52,755 bases of DNA from FEN-1297 sp964618785 (GTDB lineage Bacteria > Bacteroidota > Ignavibacteria > Ignavibacteriales > Ignavibacteriaceae): the NCBI GenBank assembly GCA_964618785.1, contig CAZUCY010000009.1, positions 1 through 52,755 on the forward strand, in the 5' to 3' direction. Shown piece after piece: positions 36,424 through 45,467 of the stretch; position 1 is the first letter of the stretch; each line of letters opens with the position of its first letter. Below the pieces are notes generated by a model that worked only from the letters and a program-made list of their open reading frames with translations, did not search any database and had not been told where the DNA came from. The translations under genes were made by a program, and so were the position numbers.

Positions 36424-38559
36424 ATGCATAAAAAAATCTTTTTCCTTTTCGTTTTATTTTCTACAGTTGCTGTAAATGCGCAGTGGTCACAAACAAATGG
36501 ACCATACGGAGGATATATCAATTGCCTGACCGTATCTCAAGGGGCAGGCGGCACAAATATCTTTGCGGGAACTGGTTCAGGGGGCGTTTTCCTTTCATCC
36601 AACAACGGAACAAATTGGACAGCGGTTAATACAGGCTTGACAAACTCTAATGTTAACTCGCTTATGGTAAACGGGACGAATCTTTTTGCAGGGACTAATG
36701 GCGGCGGTATTTTCCTTTCATCCGATAACGGAACAAGCTGGACTCAAATTGATTCAGGATTGACAAACTTTTATGTTAACTCGTTTACCGTAATCGGGGC
36801 AAATCTCTTTGCGGGAACTAATGGCGGCGTATTTCTTTCAACGAACGACGGAACAAGCTGGACTCCAGTTGATTCAGGATTGACGAACACTTCTGTCAAA
36901 GCTCTTGCTATCACCGGCGGAACGAATCTCTTTGCAGGAACTAACGGCGGCGGCGTATTCCTTTCGACAAACTACGGAACAAGCTGGGCAGCGTCTAATA
37001 CGGGCTTGACGAACGATTCTATCCTGGCTTTTTCTGTCATCGCGACGCATTTTTTTGCAGAAACTAATAGCGGTGTATTTCTTTCAACGAACAACGGGGA
37101 AAACTGGGCACTTGCCAATCCAAAAATTATTAAGACTCTTGTTCTCAGCCTCACAACGCAAGGCGGAATAAATATCTTTGCCGGATCAGCAAACGGCATT
37201 TACCTTACAACAAACCAAGGAATAAGCTGGGCTCCGGTCGACACAGGCTTGACGAACCTTGATGTAAATTCGATTGTTTCAAACAACACTGAGACAGGCG
37301 GAACAAATCTATTTGCAGGCACCTGGGGCAGCGGCGTTTTTCTTTCAACTAACAACGGTACAACCTGGACTCAAGTTGATTCAGGATTGACGAACACTGA
37401 AGTTTGCTCATTTGCTTCCAGCCCCAGCGGGACGGATCTCTTTGCAGGAACTTTGAACGGCGGCGTCTTTCTTTCAACTAACAACGGAACAAATTGGACA
37501 GCAGTTAATTCAGGCTTGACGAACCCTATGGTTAACTCGCTTACAATTAGCGCCAATGGGACAGGCGGGACGAATCTCTTTGCGGGAACTAACGGCGGCG
37601 TATTTCTTTCAACGAACAACGGAACTAACTGGACTCCAATTGATTCAGGTTTGACGAACACCTCCGTCCAGGCTCTTACTATCAGCGGCGGGACTAATCT
37701 CTTTGCGGGAACTAACGGCGGCGGCGTATTTCTTTCGACAAATTCCGGAACGAGCTGGACAGCGGTCAATACCGGCTTGACAAACGATTCCGTCCAGGCT
37801 TTTTCTATCATCGCGACGAATATCTTTGCTGAAACTAATTCCGGTGTTTTTCGTTCAACGAACAACGGAACTAACTGGAAAATGGTCAATCCAGAAATTA
37901 TCAAAACTCTTGTTGTCAGCACAGCAAGCGGGGTGAGTATTTTTGCCGGATCGGTCGGAGACGGCGTTTTCCTTTCAACAAACGAAGGAATAAGCTGGGT
38001 CCCGGTTGATTCAGGCTTAACGAATCTTAATGTTTATTCACTTATTGTGAGCGGGACGAATCTTTTAGCCGGAACATATGGCGGTGTATTCCTTTCAACT
38101 AACAACGGAACAAGCTGGAAAGCGGTTAATACGGGCTTAACAAACGATTATGGTTCGTATGTTATAACGCTCGCAATAAGCCCCAATGGGACAGGCGGGG
38201 CAAATCTTTTTGCAGGGACCTATAATGGAGTTTGGATGATACCGCTTTCAGAAGTGATTACCGGTGTTAAAGAGCAGCAAAATAATTTACCAAACAGCTT
38301 TTCCCTGATGCAAAACTATCCAAATCCGTTTAATCCATCAACTATGATAAACTACTCTATTCCTAAAACAGGTTTAGTTACAATAAAGGTTTATGACATT
38401 TTAGGAAGAGAAATAGCGACCTTAGTTAATGAAGAAAAAACTGCGGGTAATTATTCAATACAATTTTCCGCCAATGGCGGATACGCCTCAGGCGTATATT
38501 TTTACAGAATGGAATCCGGAAGTTTTGCGGAGACAAAGAAACTACTTTTGTTGAAATAA
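36424..38559 (+). CDS. Secreted BNR-like repeat protein with type IX sorting domain
   Basis: 711 residues. Signal peptide (MHKKIFFLFVLFSTVAVNA). About fourteen or more repeats of roughly 40 residues follow, with consensus 'GTNLFAGTNGGVFLSTNNGT' then 'SWTxVDSGLTN', typical of sialidase/BNR-like surface propellers. A block of about 175 residues (DNA 36780-37310) recurs 771 bp later (37551-38080), showing a large internal duplication. Residues about 625-711 form a sorting domain (LMQNYPNPFNPSTMINYSIP ... SGVYFYRMES ... TKKLLLLK). No catalytic role is evident; adhesion or surface display is likely. Its leader AAGCGAGG is also found before the 44713 gene. Confidence 0.83.
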   Translation: MHKKIFFLFVLFSTVAVNAQWSQTNGPYGGYINCLTVSQGAGGTNIFAGTGSGGVFLSSNNGTNWTAVNTGLTNSNVNSLMVNGTNLFAGTNGGGIFLSSDNGTSWTQIDSGLTNFYVNSFTVIGANLFAGTNGGVFLSTNDGTSWTPVDSGLTNTSVKALAITGGTNLFAGTNGGGVFLSTNYGTSWAASNTGLTNDSILAFSVIATHFFAETNSGVFLSTNNGENWALANPKIIKTLVLSLTTQGGINIFAGSANGIYLTTNQGISWAPVDTGLTNLDVNSIVSNNTETGGTNLFAGTWGSGVFLSTNNGTTWTQVDSGLTNTEVCSFASSPSGTDLFAGTLNGGVFLSTNNGTNWTAVNSGLTNPMVNSLTISANGTGGTNLFAGTNGGVFLSTNNGTNWTPIDSGLTNTSVQALTISGGTNLFAGTNGGGVFLSTNSGTSWTAVNTGLTNDSVQAFSIIATNIFAETNSGVFRSTNNGTNWKMVNPEIIKTLVVSTASGVSIFAGSVGDGVFLSTNEGISWVPVDSGLTNLNVYSLIVSGTNLLAGTYGGVFLSTNNGTSWKAVNTGLTNDYGSYVITLAISPNGTGGANLFAGTYNGVWMIPLSEVITGVKEQQNNLPNSFSLMQNYPNPFNPSTMINYSIPKTGLVTIKVYDILGREIATLVNEEKTAGNYSIQFSANGGYASGVYFYRMESGSFAETKKLLLLK

Positions 38560-38578
38560 TAAATTTTAATACGATAAA

Positions 38579-38619
38579 TTCAAGTTGACCGTGATTAAGG
38601 GTAAAGCGGTCAACTTGAA
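38579..38619. terminator. 13-bp stem hairpin between convergent genes
   Basis: TTCAAGTTGACCG ... CGGTCAACTTGAA with a 15-nt loop. It lies 20 nt after the BNR-repeat gene and overlaps the end of the truncated regulator on the other strand. No T run, but the perfect stem between converging genes suggests a two-way 3' end. Confidence 0.6.
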
Positions 38620-38699
38620 CTTCTGGAAAAAATTGCATTATAAATCAGCCGGCTTAAATCATCATCTTCAACAACCAGTAATTTCCGTTCTCTTTCCAT
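38610..38699 (-). pseudogene. Truncated response regulator (first 29 codons only)
   Basis: It begins 9 nt after the stop of the PAS kinase with a good ribosome site (GGAG before the ATG) and reads 'MERERKLLVVEDDDLSRLIY', then NAIFSRSSS and a TGA. 'LLVVEDDD' is the first strand and acidic pocket of a receiver domain. The phospho-acceptor Asp and everything after are missing. The stop falls inside the right arm of the terminator-like hairpin at 38579-38619, so a deletion joined the regulator start to the 3' flank of the neighbouring gene. The intact counterpart arrangement is kinase plus LytTR regulator at 20883-26087. Confidence 0.75.
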
Positions 38700-38708
38700 T
38701 TTTGTCTC

Positions 38709-41468
38709 CTATATATCAAATCCCATATCAGGTTTATTCTCTGTTTTTAAAAACGTCACTATAAATTTACTTCCTTTACCTTTTTCGGATTCAACATCTA
38801 TAGCTGCTTCATTAAGGTCACAGTATTTTTTGACCAAAGCCAAACCTAAGCCATTACCTTCATACCTTCTGGAATAACCACTCTCTTCCTGCATAAACGG
38901 CTCGAACATTCTCATCAAAAATTCTTCGGACATACCTATACCTGTATCCGATACAATAACTTTTACATGCTCTTTTATATCCCTTTCAACCATTATTTCC
39001 ACTTTCCCTTTTTTAGTATACTTTATTGCATTATCAATTAAGTTAACGAATATTTGATTTACGCTGTATAAATCGCAATAAATGTCTGGAATTGATAAAC
39101 TGCTTTGCACTATAAACTCAATACCCTTTTGATTTGCATACCCTTCAAATTCTGTTCTTAGATTGTTAAGAATGTCCTTCATAAGATTGACGTTTTCAAA
39201 ATCAGGCGAGTAGGCACCCACCTGCATCTCGGATACATTTAAGATTAGATCAACTGTTCTAACTAATCTATTGCCGGCAAGTTCAATGCCTTCAAAATAT
39301 CTTTGCGCCTGATCGTCGATTTTATCATACAATAACTCTTTAATCACGTTTGCGCAATTAATAGTTACATTCATCGGAGTTCTTATCTCATGAGACATCT
39401 GCGCCAGGAATTCGGTTTTTAACCTATCGGATCTTTCCGCCTGATTCTTAGCCGATATAAGCTCCTCAGTCATTTTCTTTTTCCCGGTGATATCCTGTTG
39501 AACAGATAAATAATTTATTATATTGCCGACATTATCTTTAACTGATGAAATAAAGGCGTCTTCCCAAAACAATTCTCCGTTTTTCTTTTTATTAAAGAAT
39601 TCACCGTGCCATGTTTTACCGGAAATAATAGTATCCCAAAGTATTTTATATTCTTCTTTTTTAGTATATCCGGATTTCAATATTTTTGGACTACGACCGA
39701 TGACTTCACTAAGAGAGTACCCGGTGGTTTCTTCAAATGATTTGTTCACATATTCTATTTTACCCTCAGGGTCAGTGATAACGATTGAAGCCGGGCTTTG
39801 AGCCACAGCTTCAGAAAGCTTTCTGAGTTCATTCTCTGCAAGTTTTTGCTGAGTGATATTCACAATTGTCCCTCTGAGCCCAATTGTTCTACCATCACGA
39901 AAAATAGGGGCTGTAAAAACAAGCGCAGGAAAAGTAGAACCATCTTTTCTGACCATTCCATATTCATTCTTGCTTGGATGTAAGCCTCCCAACACCTTAT
40001 GCATATTTTCGAGCGCTTCCGGCTTATCTTTTTCGTAAATTGAGTCGACAATGTGAATACCGCTGGAAATATCATCCGGGGAATAACCAAAGGTTGTTAA
40101 AGCTGTTTCATTCACAAATGTTATTATTCCATTTAAATCCGCCTCATAAATAGCCATCGGGAGAAGGTTTGCCATCTCTTTAAATCTTCTTTCACTTTCG
40201 ATAATTATATTTTCCGCACGCCTACGCTCAGTGATATCGCGGATTGCTGCAATATGAACCGACCGTCCCGCCCTTATGAAGCTCCTTCCTGTAATCTCGG
40301 CAGGAAAGATAGCGCCATCTTTTTTGCGGAGAATACGCAAAGGAATTGAGAATACCTGGTTATTGCCGGTCAAAAGCATGTTAAGGATTCGATTTGTTTC
40401 CCCTTTTTCATTCGAAACGCCCGCATTTGTCATAGAGAGTAATTCACTTTGTTCATACCCAAACAGAGCTGCAGCCGCATGATTAGCATCCAATATACTG
40501 CCAGTCTCGTTATCAACAAATAAGACTGCATCGGATTCCGCTTCGAATAATTCCCTGTATCGGGACTCGCTTTCCATCAATTTAAATTCCGACAATTTGC
40601 GTTCGGTAATATCTTCAACAATTCCATCATAATAAAGAGTCTTTCCATCAGAATCACGAATGGCTCGAGTATTTTCTCTGACATAAACTATTGAGCCGTT
40701 ATTGCAGGTCCAAGCCGATTCTAATCCTTTAACTTCTCCAGTAGCTTCGACCAGTTCAATAAATTGTTTACGTTCATATAAAGGTTCAAAACCAGTTTTT
40801 CCAAGGTTTCTTTCTGCAATTTCAAGAAACGAAGAGTAACCGAGCATTTTTAATAATGCAGGATTTGCAAGGAGTATCTGTCCATTCGGGGTTGTTCTAT
40901 AAATACCGAGCGGAGAATTCTCATAAAGCAGCCGGTAACGTTCTTCGCTTTCTCTTAAAATATCTTCTGTATGTTTTTGGGAAGTTATGTCTTGAATAAC
41001 GCCGAAAATAATTTTCCTTTCCTTATCATATTCTGCAATTGAATGAATATCCTTTATTTCACCGGTATCTGCAGTTTTAATTTTGAATTCCAAATTGTAA
41101 GGCTGATTATTTTCGACCAAATTTTTTAATGCGCTGTCAAGCAGCGGTCGGTATTCAGGAAGAGGATTATTTTTAATTGTATTGTAATCTTTGTGATCAT
41201 TACTAACGCCATAAATTCTTTTAGCGCCTTCGGAATAAAACATAATTTGGGAATCAAGGTGCAATTCCCAATTGCCGGATTTGGACACAAGTTCGGCGCG
41301 ATTTGACCGGGCTTCGCTCTGATGTATCAGCTCGTCTGCGTGAACACGTATTTCCGGGGCTTGACTGCTGCTTAGTTTCCGGCTGGCTTTTTCAAGACGG
41401 TTGACTTTTTTCTGCAGTGATTTAAGCTCTTTGAGCAAATCTTTCTTTGTTCTTGCTTCCTCTTTCAT
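38709..41468 (-). CDS. Multi-PAS sensor histidine kinase, paralogue of the 20883 kinase
   Basis: 919 residues from the ATG at 41468, matching the start of the other kinase (TKKDLLKELKSLQKK versus TKEDLLKELKSLQRK). A longer frame from 41525 adds 19 unsupported residues. It has a coiled coil (1-45) and about five PAS domains (about 55-170, 175-290, 300-415, 420-535, 545-660) with PAC ends (DITERK, DITERR, NITQQK, DITGKK). HisKA has an H-box 'MSHEIRTPMNVTIN' (about 685). HATPase_c has 'LVNLIDNAIKYTKKG' (written here without its first residues), 'DTGIGMSEEF' and 'GNGLGLALVKK'. Cytoplasmic; it has fewer sensor domains than its paralogue. Its natural partner regulator just downstream is truncated, so its output is unknown. 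Confidence 0.9.
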   Translation of the reverse strand: MKEEARTKKDLLKELKSLQKKVNRLEKASRKLSSSQAPEIRVHADELIHQSEARSNRAELVSKSGNWELHLDSQIMFYSEGAKRIYGVSNDHKDYNTIKNNPLPEYRPLLDSALKNLVENNQPYNLEFKIKTADTGEIKDIHSIAEYDKERKIIFGVIQDITSQKHTEDILRESEERYRLLYENSPLGIYRTTPNGQILLANPALLKMLGYSSFLEIAERNLGKTGFEPLYERKQFIELVEATGEVKGLESAWTCNNGSIVYVRENTRAIRDSDGKTLYYDGIVEDITERKLSEFKLMESESRYRELFEAESDAVLFVDNETGSILDANHAAAALFGYEQSELLSMTNAGVSNEKGETNRILNMLLTGNNQVFSIPLRILRKKDGAIFPAEITGRSFIRAGRSVHIAAIRDITERRRAENIIIESERRFKEMANLLPMAIYEADLNGIITFVNETALTTFGYSPDDISSGIHIVDSIYEKDKPEALENMHKVLGGLHPSKNEYGMVRKDGSTFPALVFTAPIFRDGRTIGLRGTIVNITQQKLAENELRKLSEAVAQSPASIVITDPEGKIEYVNKSFEETTGYSLSEVIGRSPKILKSGYTKKEEYKILWDTIISGKTWHGEFFNKKKNGELFWEDAFISSVKDNVGNIINYLSVQQDITGKKKMTEELISAKNQAERSDRLKTEFLAQMSHEIRTPMNVTINCANVIKELLYDKIDDQAQRYFEGIELAGNRLVRTVDLILNVSEMQVGAYSPDFENVNLMKDILNNLRTEFEGYANQKGIEFIVQSSLSIPDIYCDLYSVNQIFVNLIDNAIKYTKKGKVEIMVERDIKEHVKVIVSDTGIGMSEEFLMRMFEPFMQEESGYSRRYEGNGLGLALVKKYCDLNEAAIDVESEKGKGSKFIVTFLKTENKPDMGFDI

Positions 41469-41774
41469 AGCTGTCTCATAAAAGTTAGAAGGGCAATGAA
41501 ATATAATATTTAGGTAGTTCACCAATACTAAAAAAATACTAATTTAAATATTGGGAACTATATGGTTTACGGATATTCGATAATATCTTAATAATATCAT
41601 TTTTTCGCATTATTGTAAATAGTGCGCCTAAAATTTCTCCTTTATTATCAAGATAAAATTTGATTTAATATAATGCATAGCCGGGAACAAACCGAACTTT
41701 CCATCAGAATTTGGACAAGCCCCGGGATGTGAGGGAAATGATAATTTGGAAGGTCAAAAGTTAATGAATTGAAA

Positions 41775-41882
41775 TCATTTCCTTTTCCTTGCCTTAAAAG
41801 CAATATAAGACCCTCCTATTACAGCAACAGCTCCTGAGAAAAAAATGCCCACAGAGAAAACAATTACAGAAGACAGATTCAA
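41775..41882 (-). CDS. Small single-helix membrane protein
   Basis: 35 codons starting from TTG at 41882: LNLSSVIVFSVGIFF, then SGAVAVIGGSYIAF and the basic tail KARKRK. GGAGGG lies 8 nt upstream, a good site for this start. One hydrophobic helix with positive charges after it fits a small inner-membrane protein of the kind often overlooked. I do not recognise a family. It sits alone in the 776-bp gap between the kinase and the Fn3-like gene. No other ORF in 41469-42244 looks real. Confidence 0.45.
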   Translation of the reverse strand: MNLSSVIVFSVGIFFSGAVAVIGGSYIAFKARKRK

Positions 41883-42045
41883 ATATTTTACCCTCCAAAA
41901 ATCATGAAATAAAACAGCGGATCATATTGTGCACAATAATATTTCCAATCAGCATTCTTTAAAGCCCCGTCAATCGCGATTGCCGGCGGAGATACCCGCT
42001 GCCTGGTTATTAAACATAGTCATCACAACGTGATAGTTGAAAATC

Positions 42046-42067
42046 GGCGGGGCATCAATACCCCGCC
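42046..42067 (-). terminator. GC-rich hairpin downstream of the Fn3-like repeat gene
   Basis: On the minus strand GGCGGGG-TATTGATG-CCCCGCC is followed by GATTTT. It lies about 180 nt after the stop at 42245. A 7-bp GC stem with a short T-rich tail gives a plausible intrinsic terminator. Confidence 0.6.
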
Positions 42068-42244
42068 TCATTCAATTTGTAATATCCAAGTTTAGATTGA
42101 GACTTACCTGAGAATAATTTAGTTGAACAATGCCATGCGTATTACAAAACATACGTCCGTCTACACACTTCTAATAAGGACAAACCTTCCGTTCCCTCTC
42201 GACGGGGGAATTTCTGAAAAAAAAAGTCAATATTTAAGACAGAG

Positions 42245-44713
42245 TTATTTAAGCAGGATCATCTTCATGGACTTAATATATTGACCGGCAGTAACTCTGT
42301 AAATATATATACCGCTTGCAACATGCTGTCCAAAATTATTATCACTGTTCCATTGAACATTATAAACGCCTGCCTGCAGCTGGTTGTTTATTAAAGTTCT
42401 TACTTCCTGCCCAAGTATATTATATATTTTTATAGTAACAAATGCCGACTTAGGTAAAGAATAATTTATGATCGTACCCGGATTGAATGGATTAGGATAA
42501 TTCTGTGACACTGTAAATTCATTTGGAACTGTATTATTCTTATTGGCTACAGCAGTTATACTTTTTATTGTAAAAGCAGCAATTCTTGAAAAATCAGAAT
42601 ATTTGCCGTTAACATTTGAAGCCCTTACACACCAGTAATAAGTGCCGGCATTAAGACCACTGATTTTTTTAGTAAATGAATCGAGATTTGCATACACAGT
42701 GGGGTTTGACATATTACTATTTGATGATAATTCAACACTATATGTCTGGTCAGAAGCCGGTTTTGTTGTGATGTACCAGGATAATGACGGCGATGATGAT
42801 AAAAGGACCTGGTGATCCGGCGCGCCGATAACTGGCAAGGTAACAGATTCCAAAACTGCATTTGTACTAAATAAAGCGCCGCCGTTAACATTTGCATCCG
42901 ACCATGCGGATGAATCAGAGCCTTTTATAAGTATCACTCTCCAATGATAAGCTGTTCCGGGAGTTAATAACGGCGAGGTAAGAATGTAGCTGCTGCCGGT
43001 AATTCCGGGAATAACGATATTATCAGCGCTATCACTTACAGGGGTAACACCGTCAAAGGGAATAGACTGGCTTTTAATTTCAATCGTATAAGAATAAGGT
43101 TCCGAAGGCGGAGCGTCATTTAAATACCAGAAAAATTGCACTGTATCCGAATATATAATATTTCCATCGCCCGGCACAGATGCAACCGGAGTTGGAAGAC
43201 CGCTATTTTCATTTGCACCGAACACCGTAAAAGTTCCTGCGTAGGAATAACCTGATGTCTGGCTTCCATTTATTACATTAACTCTCCAATTATATGTATG
43301 CCCGGGCGCCAGGGCTGATGCACTATCTAATGTTAAGCTTCTCGATGCAGAAGTAAAAGCAGAGCCCGAAACAAGCGTATGAGTTAATGAATCGGTTATT
43401 ATTATATCATAATTTACTGTGCCTACAGTTCCATAACTAAGATACCAGGAAAATGAAGGAACCGTTGTGTAAACAGTTGCATTTCCGACTGGCCAGCTTA
43501 ATATTGCTTGAGGAGCGCCGCCCTGGCTGCTGTCTACTTTAAAAATTGCCGGAGCTGAAAAGCCGGAAGATGCAGTTCCATTAATAGTTTCGACACGCCA
43601 TTTATATGTACCACCTGGCAATAAAGTTGTATCTAAATTCAAATATGAATTTGATGTTGTATCGGTAACTATAGGATTATTGGAAGTATCAGTTACTGCA
43701 ACAATATATTGAATAGCCCCTGAAGCAGGGCTGCTTAAATACCAATTCAATGCCGGTGCAGCCGAATAAACGGTTGCACTGTCGATAGGCCAGCTGAGAA
43801 TTGCTGCCGGAGCGCCGCCCTGGCTTGCGTCAACTGTAAATGTTGCTGCACTTGAATAACCGGATGATAGAGATAATGTTTCATTAATAGTTTCCACGCG
43901 CCAGCTATATGTATGCCCTCCTTTAAGTGTTCCCAGCGTCAGGCTTACTGTTGGAGACGAAATAGGGGCGCCCGTAACTACTATATGATCTGTAGAATCT
44001 CTCACGATAATATTATATGATAAAGTACCTGCCGTCCAACTGCTAAGATACCAATATAATGTAGGGGTGGGAGAAAATACTGTTGCATTCCCTGCGGGCC
44101 AGGTGGGGATTGCAAGAGGAGCCCGTCCCAGGCTGCTGTCTATAGTAAATGATTCTTCAGTAGATTCGGTAGAATCTCCTCCTGAAAAACTTGCTACTAC
44201 TATAAATAAGTATGTTGCTCCCGGAGTAAGAGTATCAGAAATAATTACGGAATCTGCCTTAGTCCCTTGTATAAAGAAATAACCCGGACCTGAGTAGATT
44301 GGATTGGTGGAATCTCTGACCATCACCGAATATGTTACAGTATCGCTTGTTGAACCGGAAAGATACCAGTACAAAGTTGGATTAACGGTATATTCATGCG
44401 CATCGTTTGTAGGCCATGTAATTACAGGTACAGGAAGTGTCTGGATCGCAGATGGATGAGTCTTAACATTATTGCCTTCGGAGAGATTTATTTCATATGA
44501 ATCTGCCTCATTTATGCTATTGTGAATTGAGGCATCAGAGGGGACATTCAATATTGAGGCTTTAGCGTTACCTGTACTAATAAATAACATTAATAATATC
44601 ATTAATCCTTTTGAAAATCTTTGCATTGATTTTATTCCGCGTATATCATTGATTGTAAAGCGACCCCGGTCAGAATAAAGTGCTCTGCATAAAGAGTTCA
44701 ATCTTGTTTTCAT
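42245..44713 (-). CDS. Secreted Fn3-like repeat protein with type IX sorting domain
   Basis: 822 residues. The hydrophobic export segment lies at about 30-52 (MQRFSKGLMILLMLFISTGN), so the true start may be ATG 44626; the longer start at 44713 has a better ribosome site (GCGAGGCG). Six or seven repeats of about 100 residues follow, with consensus 'xxWPxxxATVYSxxPxLxWY' then 'LSxxxxGxxxYxIxVxDS' and 'LTPGHTYxWRVxxING', a fibronectin-III-like fold. A sorting domain ends the protein (NYPNPFNPGTIINYSLP ... ASGIYIYRVTA ... MKMILLK). No catalytic motif. It is likely a surface or extracellular binding protein whose repeats expanded by tandem duplication. Confidence 0.82.
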   Translation of the reverse strand: MKTRLNSLCRALYSDRGRFTINDIRGIKSMQRFSKGLMILLMLFISTGNAKASILNVPSDASIHNSINEADSYEINLSEGNNVKTHPSAIQTLPVPVITWPTNDAHEYTVNPTLYWYLSGSTSDTVTYSVMVRDSTNPIYSGPGYFFIQGTKADSVIISDTLTPGATYLFIVVASFSGGDSTESTEESFTIDSSLGRAPLAIPTWPAGNATVFSPTPTLYWYLSSWTAGTLSYNIIVRDSTDHIVVTGAPISSPTVSLTLGTLKGGHTYSWRVETINETLSLSSGYSSAATFTVDASQGGAPAAILSWPIDSATVYSAAPALNWYLSSPASGAIQYIVAVTDTSNNPIVTDTTSNSYLNLDTTLLPGGTYKWRVETINGTASSGFSAPAIFKVDSSQGGAPQAILSWPVGNATVYTTVPSFSWYLSYGTVGTVNYDIIITDSLTHTLVSGSAFTSASRSLTLDSASALAPGHTYNWRVNVINGSQTSGYSYAGTFTVFGANENSGLPTPVASVPGDGNIIYSDTVQFFWYLNDAPPSEPYSYTIEIKSQSIPFDGVTPVSDSADNIVIPGITGSSYILTSPLLTPGTAYHWRVILIKGSDSSAWSDANVNGGALFSTNAVLESVTLPVIGAPDHQVLLSSSPSLSWYITTKPASDQTYSVELSSNSNMSNPTVYANLDSFTKKISGLNAGTYYWCVRASNVNGKYSDFSRIAAFTIKSITAVANKNNTVPNEFTVSQNYPNPFNPGTIINYSLPKSAFVTIKIYNILGQEVRTLINNQLQAGVYNVQWNSDNNFGQHVASGIYIYRVTAGQYIKSMKMILLK

Positions 44714-45467
44714 AATAAAACGCCTCGCTTAAATTAATAAATGAAACTAATTTCTTTGCAACAACACATATTGCATTAACTAAAAGTAAGGGAAGTATAT
44801 CCGCAAAAGAATAAAAATAAAAAATTTAATGACGTAAATAGTTAAACTATTTACCCTGAATTGGAATTAATCAAACATATTTTGAAAATCAAAACATAAT
44901 TTTGTTCGTGAGCTGATTAAAATATAATTCTTAATATGTCAATTAAAGCTGATGTTTTTAACCGGTTTTTCAAACTTAACAAAAATTGCATTTAAAAAGT
45001 ACGTATAATCAATAAAAGGCAAGATATTTAATCCGCAAGATAAAAGAAGAAATAACTCTCATTATTTTCTGTGAAGGTAAAGAATTAATTATTAAAATGC
45101 AATGTATTATTACATGGAAAATATTTTTTGTCTGCAACTTACATCACATTTGTCAGGATAAGGAATAATAACAGATAGTTTTGATTCCAACATTATTAAA
45201 AGTTTTGAGATTAAACACATTAAAATCGCTTTGCTACATTATTAACTTGTAATGTTTAAAGCCAAAGCCTGTCTACCAGGCAGGCGGGACTGACTTGTAC
45301 TATTTTATAAAAGTCCATGTTTTTATATTAATTTTAAAAAACCTAATAAGTAAACTGAAACATTTTGCCAACTCACTTATTTTACACACCTTGTTTAAAG
45401 TTTGGATTTGGCGAAGTTATTACGGCTTCGCCTCACCCAATTAGAAAAGTCCAAGCTTCGCTTAAGG
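44714..45467. other. Long AT-rich intergenic region with short palindromes
   Basis: 754 bp upstream of the Fn3-like repeat gene. I see a short palindrome at 45267-45281 (GCCTG-TCTAC-CAGGC, similar to 32839-32858) and a 7-bp hairpin at 45410-45432 (GGCGAAG...CTTCGCC) just past the end of the next gene. GTCCAAGCTTCGCTT just before 45468 is repeated before the stop of the gene at 30429, so the conserved 3' tract of these cargo genes extends past the coding end. There is no supportable ORF. Confidence 0.5.

Noticed and set aside
36500..38250. Regular repeats that might be an array or mobile element
   Set aside because: They are in-frame BNR-like protein repeats; the minus-strand frames over them are shadows.
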